60,578 nt of DNA from Stentor coeruleus. Lineage: Eukaryota > Ciliophora > Heterotrichea > Heterotrichida > Stentoridae. The notes beneath the pieces are model-generated. The model was not told the DNA's origin, ran no database searches, and worked only from the letters and a program-made list of their open reading frames with translations. Where the stretch lies: positions 1 to 60,578 of the forward strand of contig MPUH01000366.1 of the NCBI GenBank assembly GCA_001970955.1. Direction: 5' to 3'. Position 1 is the first letter of the stretch. Each line of letters begins with the position of its first letter. Shown piece by piece: positions 22,908-31,598 of the stretch. The translations under genes and the position numbers were made by a program.

Positions 22908-23754
22908 TAAATTATAAGTATGGAATGTAGATTAAGGGTTTATAAGATTTGTGATAATTATTAGGGTAAGTTTTTTTTTAAGAGATTTATGGTGGGGATG
23001 AGGGGTTTTGAAAGTAGAATGATGGATGGAGGATTATTTTCGGATTGAGGGCTTGGATTTTGTACTTTGGTTTTAGAATGATTTGAAATAAAATGGAATT
23101 TGGTTACATTTTTGAAAGGCTATCAAAAGATATTTCTAAATACCGCAAAAGAGATGATGCTCAGCTTTAGTGATTTGGAATTTATTAAGAAAGCTTTGGT
23201 GGCTTAGAGATGAAGAGAAAATTTCATGATAATTTGATGAAGTAGCGTAGTTAGGATTTAATTATTGAATATAGGTTTAAAATAATTTAACTTGTTATTA
23301 GGATATCATAAATTATTCAGAAATAAATTTATACTTTTAACTTAATCATGAATAATAGATGAGTCAATTTTTACTGCATTTAAAAATAAAAACTTTGTAG
23401 TTACAATAAAACATCACAATATCCTCCTAAAGCTTTTCTAATAAAATAAAAGAAAATAATTTTTATAACAAAATGCACATTTAAACTAAGAAAGTCACTT
23501 ACTTCAAAAAAAAAACTTTAAAACCTCTAATTTCATATTCTTAAAACCTTTTAAAAACTCAAAAGTCTTTCAAATCCATAAAACTATCCTAACACCCTAC
23601 CCATAACTTCCCTAAACCTATTATTAAAACTTTTTCCCTAAAATTATCCAAAAAAATTATCTCCAAGACATTCTTCTATCATAAAGCCTGACCTTTTCTA
23701 TAAACCTTTAAAATCTTATATACATATAAACATCAAAACTCACATCAAGATAAA
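22908..23754. other. 0.85 kb intergenic region
   Basis: The left half (upstream of the EF-hand gene) is G-rich on the plus strand, the right half (downstream of the next minus-strand gene) is C-rich. No gene or RNA seen. Confidence 0.5.
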
Positions 23755-24429
23755 TTAATTGAAATTAATTCTCATAGTTTTATTCTTTGCAAAAGCATTA
23801 GGCATCATATCAGTTTTTTCACCAAAAGAAATCTCTGCTAAATTCTTCATTTTGATATGGTCAAAAAATCTACTCCCATTGTTTTTTCTTTTCCTAAACG
23901 CCCGATCTTGTTTGATTTCATTTTTCTGGTCATTTTTTATTCTTATTTTCCATTCAGACCCAGGAATATTAGCTTTTTCTTGGGTATCTAAAGATTGAGG
24001 TTTGAAAAAAGGTGTTGAGACATTTCTGGTTCCTACAAATGCCCTTTCGCTTTTTATAAAAGGTGGAAGACTAGTTTTGGTGATGCACTTTTTGCTATTT
24101 AAAGGGACTTGAAAAATCTTAGGTAAAAAGTTCTCTGATTTAGAAGAGTTTAAAGACTTTGAGCAAGGCTTGTCAATAATCAAAGTATCCTTTGCTAACA
24201 AGTTGCTAAGTGAAGGAGATTTTCGATGTTTATTCAATATAGGTCTTAATTTAGGGTTGTTCCTTCCAGTAGACCTCATATTCTCAAATGGGTCAGCAGT
24301 TGATATCTAAATAAACCCTACCACACATCTAACCGAGGGGCACTTGACAATCTCTTGATATTGTGTCTTAGGGATATTCCTTTTACATAAAGTGAGCAAA
24401 CAATTCTCACTGATTATTCCTTTGTACAT
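23755..24429 (-). CDS. basic, probably disordered protein (two exons), unknown
   Basis: The obvious ATG at 24279 is not the true start. A 15-nt intron at 24307-24321 joins it in frame to an upstream exon starting at 24429 (MYKGIISENCLLTLCKRNIP), giving 219 residues. The new N-terminus contains several cysteines (NCLLTLC, KCPSVRC); the remainder is Ser, Lys and Asn rich without a known fold (for example PILNKHRKSPSLSNLL). The upstream exon is open for 36 codons and starts at an ATG, which supports the model. Only 38 nt separate this ATG from the divergent rhodanese-like gene. Function unknown. Confidence 0.65.
24307..24321 (-). other. 15-nt intron
   Basis: Sense strand GTAGGGTTTATTTAG, A at position 10, phase 0. 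Its terminal TAG is the stop that hides the first exon. Confidence 0.8.
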
Positions 24430-24467
24430 TTCTAATAAGATAAACTATAATCTGGTGAATAATAATA
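24430..24467. promoter_or_regulatory. 38-bp bidirectional spacer between two start codons
   Basis: The whole distance between the divergent ATGs at 24429 (-) and 24468 (+). It is nearly pure A/T on the right, with TAAGATAAACTATAATC on the left. Both promoters and both leaders must fit here or lie inside the opposite coding sequences. Confidence 0.55.
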
Positions 24468-25286
24468 ATGAATCCTTTTATATCAATCCAAGAATGTTTA
24501 GATCAAGGTTTAGGGAATTTCATCTTCATATACTGTAGTACTTTATTCCAACAACCAAGTGGGTATATTTCAGGGAGTTTCTTATTATCAATTGAAGATA
24601 ACTCGCCAAAATTCATATCGACAATTAGGGCATTAGAAATTCCTGAAGGTAAAAGTATTGTTGTATATGATAGTGGAGATTATACCCTATCAAGTAAAGC
24701 TTTCTGGGGTTTTCGGGCTGCTGGTTTCGAACATGTAAGACTTCTTTTAAGAATAGTATCAATACCAACAGGTGTAGAAATAATAACAGGCGCACCACCT
24801 CATATAAAAAAGTCATCATCACCTTATTTACCGTTTAACAATGAGATCGCATTGACTAAAGAAGATTTGGAAAGCAAAAAAACATTTTATCAGCAACTTG
24901 TTCAGATAAATTACTTAGCTTTTGATATTGTTGATAGCAATGGAGGACTTTTACCATCATCTGAACTTATGAATTTATTACAAAACTCAGGGATTAAATT
25001 TACAAGTTCAAGAGCTAGTATTGTTTTTGGTAAAAAAGCTTGTCTTGGGGGGATTGTTTTGAATTATGTTACTGGAAGAAGTGTTGCTGTAGTTTTAGAT
25101 GATGTTAGTAAACCTGAGACTATTGATAGACCTAAAAGTAGGAGTAATTCAACTGATGAGGATAAATATCAATCTGGGATTTCAGGATATACGGTAACGG
25201 TTGATGAGGGGGTTTCACTTGCTTCTAAACGTAAGGTTGTTAGAAATAAAGATACGGCGCTTTGCAGTAATTGCCTAATTATGTAG
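24468..25286 (+). CDS. catalytically dead tandem rhodanese-like protein with CaaX tail
   Basis: A 272-residue protein resembling the two-domain thiosulfate/mercaptopyruvate sulfurtransferases. The first domain has PSGYISGSFLL (like the HIPGA loop) and SIVVYDSGDYTLSSKAFWGF (like VVYD...WW.FR). The second has SIVFGKKACLGGIVLNYVTG followed by VAVVLDD. In active enzymes the loop before the last helix starts with the catalytic Cys (C-G-S/K-G-V-T-A-C); here that position aligns with Phe (FGKKAC), so sulfur transfer is unlikely. The protein ends CSNCLIM, a CaaX box whose terminal Met favours farnesylation. Together these suggest a prenylated, membrane-bound pseudoenzyme. The sequence match is weak and the family call is by pattern, not search. 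Confidence 0.6.
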   Translation: MNPFISIQECLDQGLGNFIFIYCSTLFQQPSGYISGSFLLSIEDNSPKFISTIRALEIPEGKSIVVYDSGDYTLSSKAFWGFRAAGFEHVRLLLRIVSIPTGVEIITGAPPHIKKSSSPYLPFNNEIALTKEDLESKKTFYQQLVQINYLAFDIVDSNGGLLPSSELMNLLQNSGIKFTSSRASIVFGKKACLGGIVLNYVTGRSVAVVLDDVSKPETIDRPKSRSNSTDEDKYQSGISGYTVTVDEGVSLASKRKVVRNKDTALCSNCLIM

Positions 25287-25938
25287 TGATTTAGAATTAT
25301 TTTAATGATAAGGATTAGGTTGAAGATTGGGTTAAGAGATGATGTTGGAATTGAGTTGGGGATAAAGGAGGAATTTTGAAAGTACAGAGAGGCTAATGAG
25401 GAGATGATCATAAGAAAGATTAGGGTTGAATGCTGTTTGAAGGATTTATATGTAGGAGGTCCTGAGGAGAATTAGATATTGTGAGGATTTATTATGGTAA
25501 AGGAAACTTGATTAGGAATTTCAGTTAAGTATATGTTTATAGTATATGTAAAAAGTTCTTAGAAAATTTACGATGATTTTATATGATAATTCATGTATTT
25601 TTGTTTTAAAATGCTTTCTAACACCTCTTATATTTTGGATCATAACATTTTATTTCACTTTTAATTCTTACTATACAGCATACAAACCTATAGATATCAT
25701 CTATATAGCATATTTTCACATCAAAACAACAACACCCATCCTATATTACAATAAACACAACTTCTAACAAATCATTATAAAATCTATCAAAAATCCATTA
25801 AATTATTATAATTACACTCATCCTCCTTCTTATCTCACACACATCTCCTAAATCCCTACACCAAATCCGAATCATCCAATCATTTATCTAAACTCTACAT
25901 CTTTTCACATAAAATTTTCATTAAAAGCACATAATAAA
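25287..25938. other. 0.65 kb intergenic region between two plus-strand genes
   Basis: The first 280 bases are G-rich and almost C-free, the rest C-rich and G-poor, with a switch near 25600. A 64-codon frame at 25573 is hydrophobic low-complexity DNA and not a gene. Confidence 0.5.
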
Positions 25939-27741
25939 ATGCTTGACCCTGACGTGTTCTTCGAAGAATCCTTAGAAAAGCAAAAAATCCGTCAAAACGT
26001 AAAATGCCCCCGTCAGCAGCCTAATTACCACAAACTAAACACAGAAAGAATGATAGTGCCAATAGTCCTCTGCGTTAAAGTAAAACCAAATCTTGTAATC
26101 AGAGATCGCCTAGACTGGGACCTAAGTAAACAATACCGTAGTCCCTACAGTTTTGCAAAAGGTCTTAAAACATCCCTTAACCTAACTGATGCTGAAGAAG
26201 AAAATATCATCATATCAATCTTTGAACAACTTATCGAACATATTGAAAGATATACAATCCAAACAAGAACCCGAATTCCTAAAAAACTTGAAGAACATGC
26301 AGCAAATAATCTAACATGTTTACAATGTAATTCAATATTATATTCAAATGATATATGCCGAGCTTGTGGAGTTTCATTAGAAAAACTTAGGCAAAAATAT
26401 GGAAATCTTAGTGGGCTCAGTCAGGATAGTAAAGTAACAGAAGATGATGCTCATGCACAAAGACAGACAGAAAGGCAAAAAACTTTAGAAAGTACAAGAA
26501 GGAGACAAGAACCAGCAGTAGGAGGTGCTAAAAAAATATGTAAAAAATGTGGGGAATACAATCATATGCTAAGTATTGAATGCCGTCAATGTGCTAAACC
26601 TATATCAAATCCAAACAAGAAAATAAAAAACGTCAATGAATCTTTAGCTTACCATTTCTGGAAAATCCTCAATCGTGACAGCCAATTTGCCCAAATGATG
26701 TTCTCAGTCGACACTTTGAAAGAAGAGGATTTCTTATCAGTTCATAGAATTTATAACAAAATCAACTCAGTCATCCAAAATTCAGACACTTTTTCATTAA
26801 GTTCAGCCAAAGCTAATGAAATTTCTATAAGTTTGAATTATAATTATGAAAGAATACTTACTGGATGTACTATTGATCAAGTTACAAACCCAACATTAGC
26901 CCAAAAACCAGATAATGAAATCAAAGAACTTGATTTGACAAGCATACATTTAACAGCCCCACCAGCTGAATCTTTTTCTTGTGTTCCTGCAAATATGGCT
27001 ATGATTGATTATAGACAAAAAAATTATAGGCCAGAAATGCAGTCAAGAAAAAGAGGTAGACCAAGAAAATACCCTTTACCTGAACCGATATCTAAAGAAA
27101 ATAATGATATGATGGAAGATGAAGGGGAAGCTAAATATAAAGATGATAAAGATCAAAGTATGAATGAATGTGGAGTATGTGGGGAACCTGGGAAACTTAT
27201 ATGTTGTGAAGCATGTCCAAGTGTTTATCATTTAAGTTGTTTGAATCTTAAAGCTACACCTAAAGGCAAATGGATGTGTTTTTTTTGTCGTGTTGTTAGA
27301 GATGGATTGGATAATGCATTAACTGATGATAATACAATTTCTGTTAGTATTAATGAACTTAGACAACCATGTCAAGGTATTAAAGCTCAAGGTATGCAAA
27401 TAATAGGAATTCTTATGAAAAACCCTTGTACACAAAACTTAGTACCTGAAGGATTAGACTTTACTCCTTGTGATTTTAGCACAATTAAAGAACTTATACA
27501 AGAAGGGCATTATAAAACATTAGAAGATATTGATGCGAATATCAGACAGATTTTCAAAGCGGTTTCAAAAATGTTTAAGAAAAAAAACCAGACCCTTTAT
27601 TCGCAGGTGTTTAATTTGCAGCTGTATTATAACAAAATACTCTCTGAATTGCAGAATTCGTCAGGACTACAAATAAACACCCAGCCTATCAACTTACCAA
27701 GTAACAAAACTGAAGGGACTAAAAAGCCAAAGTTTGAATAA
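25939..27741 (+). CDS. SNF5-domain protein with zinc ribbons, AT-hook and PHD finger
   Basis: A 600-residue chromatin protein. Residues 38-105 match the SNF5/SMARCB1 repeat: MIVPIVLCVKVKPNLVIRD, then LDWDLSKQYRSPYSFAKGL and IISIFEQLIEHI. Two zinc-ribbon-like CxxC pairs follow at about 126-144 (CLQCNSILYSNDICRACG) and 200-218 (CKKCGEYNHMLSIECRQC). An AT-hook KRGRPRKYP is near 372. A canonical C4HC3 PHD finger lies at about 410-452, from CGVCGEPGKLICCEAC through YHLSC to WMCFFC. SNF5 is the core subunit of SWI/SNF remodelers; PHD fingers read histone H3 tails and AT-hooks bind AT-rich DNA. This is probably a remodeler subunit with its own chromatin readers. SNF5 assignment is the least certain part; PHD is secure. 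Confidence 0.82.
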   Translation: MLDPDVFFEESLEKQKIRQNVKCPRQQPNYHKLNTERMIVPIVLCVKVKPNLVIRDRLDWDLSKQYRSPYSFAKGLKTSLNLTDAEEENIIISIFEQLIEHIERYTIQTRTRIPKKLEEHAANNLTCLQCNSILYSNDICRACGVSLEKLRQKYGNLSGLSQDSKVTEDDAHAQRQTERQKTLESTRRRQEPAVGGAKKICKKCGEYNHMLSIECRQCAKPISNPNKKIKNVNESLAYHFWKILNRDSQFAQMMFSVDTLKEEDFLSVHRIYNKINSVIQNSDTFSLSSAKANEISISLNYNYERILTGCTIDQVTNPTLAQKPDNEIKELDLTSIHLTAPPAESFSCVPANMAMIDYRQKNYRPEMQSRKRGRPRKYPLPEPISKENNDMMEDEGEAKYKDDKDQSMNECGVCGEPGKLICCEACPSVYHLSCLNLKATPKGKWMCFFCRVVRDGLDNALTDDNTISVSINELRQPCQGIKAQGMQIIGILMKNPCTQNLVPEGLDFTPCDFSTIKELIQEGHYKTLEDIDANIRQIFKAVSKMFKKKNQTLYSQVFNLQLYYNKILSELQNSSGLQINTQPINLPSNKTEGTKKPKFE

Positions 27742-27748
27742 TCATATA

Positions 27749-28969
27749 TTATGAGTTAAAATTTATTTTAGGCGATCTTACTTTAACTAACTGAGTCACT
27801 TTTAATATCATAGTTTCTATATCATCAGTTCCCATAACTTCACATAGTTTAAGAAAAGCATTACCCGATATAGACTTTTTTATTTTCATATACTCTTCAA
27901 GTAACCCTGTAATCCATTTCCATATCTGATGACTATTTGGTTGTTTATTAAATGATCCTGAAGGTGAACATTGTATTATCATATCCACAATTTTTTCTAT
28001 AAGTTTTCTATTTTTCTTATATTTCGAATGATGTTGTCTTAAATGTAAAAGTTTTGAATAAAAATCTTTAGTTGATGTTACGCCAATTATTTTCATTGCT
28101 TCCCTACACATAATTTTATATGACATTTCTTCTGGTCTTTCTGTATATCCATATTCAGGCCATTCTGGAGAATTAGAAAATTTCCTTTCAGGTATTTTTA
28201 ACCTTTTATCATCTTTTGTAAAATCTTCAGATTTAACTCCCCCTGAAAAACTCCCAAGTTCTTTTTCTAAAACAGTCCTACTTTGATGTAAACTCATTAT
28301 TGTATCTTCTTTTAGCTTTAAAGTTCGCTTGAGTCTGTCAATATAATTTGAAGCTTGTTCTAATTCCATTTCAAAATTCTTACGTTCTTCTTCAGCAAAA
28401 TCATTAATTTCCCTTAGTTCTATATTTTCTTTTATCAATTCCCCTTCTTTAGCTTTTAGATCTTGTACCAAACTCTGACTATCTTCAAAAGCTTTTAAAC
28501 CAATTTCTTTTTCATATGTGATTTTTGAAATTTCCTTATCTTTTTTATGAAGCATTTCATTTAACCCTGATATTTTGTTTTGTAAAGTGTAGGATAAAGA
28601 TTTTAAATCAGCGATTTCTCGGTCTTTTTCTTTAAGTTTTTTAGTAAGAGTTTCTTCATTTAATTTCAGTTCATTAACTTTGCCTTTTAATTCACTTATT
28701 TCATTATCTTCTCTTGGGCTTTCTTTGATTTCTACAGAGTCTTGAACATAAGAATTCCATTCTTCAGATCTTACTGCGTTATCTGAAGGAGTAGAATAAT
28801 CAAAAGGTTTTTTATAGTAATCTTCTTCTGATGAGAATTTTGATCGATTTGTATCACTGGGTTCCTATATGGAAAATACTTCTTCTGTGAGAGAATTGCC
28901 TATTCTTTTGAGAGTCTCTCGAATATCAGCGAGTTTGCTTTGGATTCTGGGGTTTTCTAGTTCTTCCAT
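27749..28969 (-). CDS. CEP70-like coiled-coil protein (two exons)
   Basis: The gene starts at 28969 (MEELENPRIQSKL); a 15-nt intron at 28865-28879 removes the stop, giving 401 residues. The middle is coiled coil. The C-terminal globular part contains YKIMCREAMKIIGVTSTKDF, a helical region around KLIEKIVDMI, and the tail LCEVMGTDDIETMILKVTQL. This arrangement resembles the C-terminus of CEP70, which ends in a similar LEIDDLDAIVPAVKKL-type helix. CEP70 is a centriole and basal-body protein that binds gamma-tubulin and aids ciliogenesis. The identification rests on remembered pattern and is moderate; a generic basal-body coiled-coil protein is the alternative. It converges with the SNF5-PHD gene with 7 nt between stop codons. 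Confidence 0.6.
28865..28879 (-). other. 15-nt intron
   Basis: Sense strand GTATTTTCCATATAG, A at position 10, phase 0, ending in an in-frame TAG. The exon of 30 codons upstream begins at an ATG. Confidence 0.85.
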
Positions 28970-29298
28970 TTATATTTTTAATTGCTTTTAGTAATTTTAC
29001 TTTAAAAGTGTTTTTTTAGACAGATGATTGAAGCTTTTAAAATCCTGATTGTATTTTGTATATAATTCTATAATTTTTGCTATAACAGTACAAGATAAAT
29101 ACACTAGCATTTTGGTATATACATATCCACTTTACAAAATTCCTTAAAAACACAAATTTATAGTTTTCACTTTTAAAACCAACAATAAAAGCCAAGCTTC
29201 CCAATATAGTCTTTATCCTACACTTTATTTAATTTTTAGATAAAACTTATATAATTTTACTGCAAGATTTATTTATATGCATAAAACTAACAGTATTT
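28970..29298. other. divergent intergenic region, 329 bp
   Basis: Separates the CEP70-like (-) and cyclic-nucleotide-binding (+) genes. T/G-leaning near the minus start, C-rich near the plus start. No motif recognised. Confidence 0.5.
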
Positions 29299-30477
29299 AT
29301 GTCATCCACAATACAAGATCTAAATAACGCAGTCAAATTATTTAGAACATATCCCAAATCATATGAAGACCTTGAGTTCCTTTCACATTTTCTCTGTCAG
29401 TTTGAGACAATAGGCCGATATCTTAGTAACTATAGCCTACAGCATAGGTTTAAAATAATAGACAGTTTTAGCTTACAAGCTTTTATTGCGGGCGAAATAA
29501 TTTTTCGAAAAGGCGACCCAAGTTCTTATTATTATTTTGTTTTAGAAGGAACTATTGAAGCTTTTAATGAAGAAAGAGATGGGGCAATTAAACATGTTGG
29601 GACAATTACTTTTGGAAAACCATTAGGAGAAATAGGGATATTAAGGAATCAACCTAGATCGCTTACTTGTATAGCGAAAACTAATGGTTTATATCTGATT
29701 TTGACATCTGAACAGTTTTTGTCTTTACTTGCATCTCATATGTTTACAACCTTAGATCAGAAAATAAAATTTATTGAATCCTACTTCCCTAATGTAAAAA
29801 GGTTAACAACCGTGCAAAAGCAGCGCATCGCTTATGCAATGGGTAGTTTCACCTGCAGCCGTGGGCAAATAATTTCCACCCCAAAAGATTTTACCCAGCA
29901 CTTATACTTTATAAGCGAAGGTGAATTAATTGTCATCTTAAGCTCAGATAAAACACAAAAAACAATGACCCTCAAACTAACCCCAGGTAACTTAATCGGC
30001 GAAGAATGTGTATTTTTCAGTCAATGTCTTAAATATAACATCAGCGTTTCTTCTGAGTATTCTCAAATTTACACCCTACAAAAACAAGATCTTTATTTAC
30101 TTTTACCCCCAGAAACCCTAGAAATCTGGAAGCAAAACTTTAAAGCTAAAGACCATAGTCGTAAACAATTTATTTATAATCTTACCCAAGCCCCAGTTAT
30201 CTCAACACATATGAGTAAAACTTTTTCGCATTTCAAACTTGCTTCAAGTTACGCAAGCAAACGTCTCGACACAATCCAAAAACGTAATGAAAAGACCACA
30301 AATAGTATTGATATTGAAGTAAAATCCCATTTAATCAACAAAACATTAAAAAAATATAGCCCTGCGGCAATTATGTCTCAAGGGAAACTGGTGTTGAAAA
30401 AACATAGCTCAGCTTGTAGACTAACTGGATTTATATCTAAGAACGTAATAAGGATCAGAGATCATTTAATGGATTAA
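29299..30477 (+). CDS. protein with two cyclic-nucleotide-binding domains
   Basis: A 392-residue protein with two cNMP-binding folds and no kinase or channel region. Domain 1 has FIAGEIIFRKGDPSSYYYFV and the phosphate-binding cassette LGEIGILRNQPRSLTC, with the key Glu and Arg in the expected order. Domain 2 has SRGQIISTPKDFTQHLYFIS and LIGEECVFFSQCLKYNISVS, where the cassette Arg is absent, so it may not bind nucleotide. The C-terminal 110 residues are basic. Tandem CNB domains with no effector fit a PKA-regulatory-like or cilia-associated CNBD protein, but the inhibitor/dimerisation region of PKA R is missing. Its last 23 nt overlap the CFAP97-like gene on the other strand. Confidence 0.82.
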   Translation: MSSTIQDLNNAVKLFRTYPKSYEDLEFLSHFLCQFETIGRYLSNYSLQHRFKIIDSFSLQAFIAGEIIFRKGDPSSYYYFVLEGTIEAFNEERDGAIKHVGTITFGKPLGEIGILRNQPRSLTCIAKTNGLYLILTSEQFLSLLASHMFTTLDQKIKFIESYFPNVKRLTTVQKQRIAYAMGSFTCSRGQIISTPKDFTQHLYFISEGELIVILSSDKTQKTMTLKLTPGNLIGEECVFFSQCLKYNISVSSEYSQIYTLQKQDLYLLLPPETLEIWKQNFKAKDHSRKQFIYNLTQAPVISTHMSKTFSHFKLASSYASKRLDTIQKRNEKTTNSIDIEVKSHLINKTLKKYSPAAIMSQGKLVLKKHSSACRLTGFISKNVIRIRDHLMD

Positions 30478-31162
30478 CATCATCTTGCCACAAAGTAAGG
30501 TCATTACCTTCAATGTGTAAGCATTGAAGGAGGATTTCAAAATTTTCATGTCCGCCCATAAGGTTTAAAGCTTCTTGTTTTTTTAATTCTAAACTATAAG
30601 CGTCGTTTGTTGATGTTTCGGTCATGTAAATTTGGATTTTTGATGAGTTTTTGAAAATTTTAACTAGGAAAACACGGTCGTTTAAAAGGATTTTCTTGGA
30701 AAGGACGAGGATTTTCACATCAAGGGTTAAAGGGGAGAGCTTTGCTGGCTCATAACCGATTTTGGAAGGGTCGATTGATAGGAAGTCTATGAATTGGTTT
30801 TTTTTTTGATAGGAATAAGAGGATTTTTCAGGGCTTCTGCTGTGAAAGTCGTAATTGTTTTGATAGGAATTAGAGGATTTTTGAGGACTTTTATTGTGGA
30901 AGTCATAGTAGGATTTTTTACTTTGAAGACGATTGACAAGTTTGAAGTTGTCGATTGAGATTTGCCTTTGGTGACGCACGCGCTGGGAGAAGTTAAGGGA
31001 TTTTTTCGGGCCTTGATTGTAGTTTTTGTTATTGGATGTCATGATTTTGTGGATTTTTTCTAAGAGGATACGGTTTTCTCTTTCGATTTCGGTGAAGCGC
31101 TCTGTTTAGGCAGTACCTTCAAGCATAAGATCCTTTTTACGATTGATTTTCATATGTTGCAT
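30455..31162 (-). CDS. CFAP97-like ciliary protein (two exons)
   Basis: A 15-nt intron at 31102-31116 joins an upstream exon starting at 31162 (MQHMKINRKKDLMLE) to the long downstream frame, giving 230 residues. The splice creates ERFTEIERENRILLEKIHKI. Later the protein has ISIDNFKLVNRLQSKKSYYD. Both resemble the helix motif of the CFAP97/KIAA1430/Hemingway family (IxxEN..LL.RL..), which is linked to motile cilia and flagella. A repeated block (YYDFHNKSPQKSSNSYQ and NYDFHSRSPEKSSYSYQ) follows, and the C-terminal half is unrecognised. The match is by motif only. The 3' end overlaps the neighbouring cyclic-nucleotide-binding gene by 23 nt of coding sequence in antisense. Confidence 0.6.
31102..31116 (-). 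other. 15-nt intron
   Basis: Sense strand GTACTGCCTAAACAG, A at position 10. It contains the in-frame TAA that hides the first exon; splicing forms a contiguous helix motif. Confidence 0.85.
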
Positions 31163-31598
31163 TTTTAATATTGTTATGGTTTTGATATGGAAATGGTGAA
31201 ATTATTTTTTGAAGATTAGGTGGATTAAGATAGGATTTGTATTAAGTTTTAATGTTGTGATTAAGTTTGGTATGGGTTGAGAGAGAAATAATTTATATGG
31301 ATTATGTATAATAAATATGAGAAAATTGTAGATAGTATGTTATAGAAAAATTCATTAACCCTAACTCATCCCCAAATCTCGCATCTAATCTATTCCCCTA
31401 CCATCATATTTTTTCCAATCATCCCTCCACTTCCTTTCTACTAAAAAAAACTCCTCAAGCCATATATCTCAACCCCAAAACCTCCTAACCATAAAATCTC
31501 TAATCTTAGCCTAACCCTTTCAAATCATCATTCAAAACGCCACCTCCCTAAACCAAAAAAACCCATTTTTATACCTTTCATAATAAAAACTTCATAAT
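31163..31598. other. divergent intergenic region with sharp skew switch
   Basis: G-rich on the plus strand from the CFAP97-like start to about 31340, then abruptly C-rich and nearly G-free (CCCTAACTCATCCCC onward) up to the IQUB start. No gene seen. Confidence 0.55.

Noticed and set aside
25573..25767. 64-codon plus-strand frame
   Set aside because: Low-complexity hydrophobic composition and no support from context.
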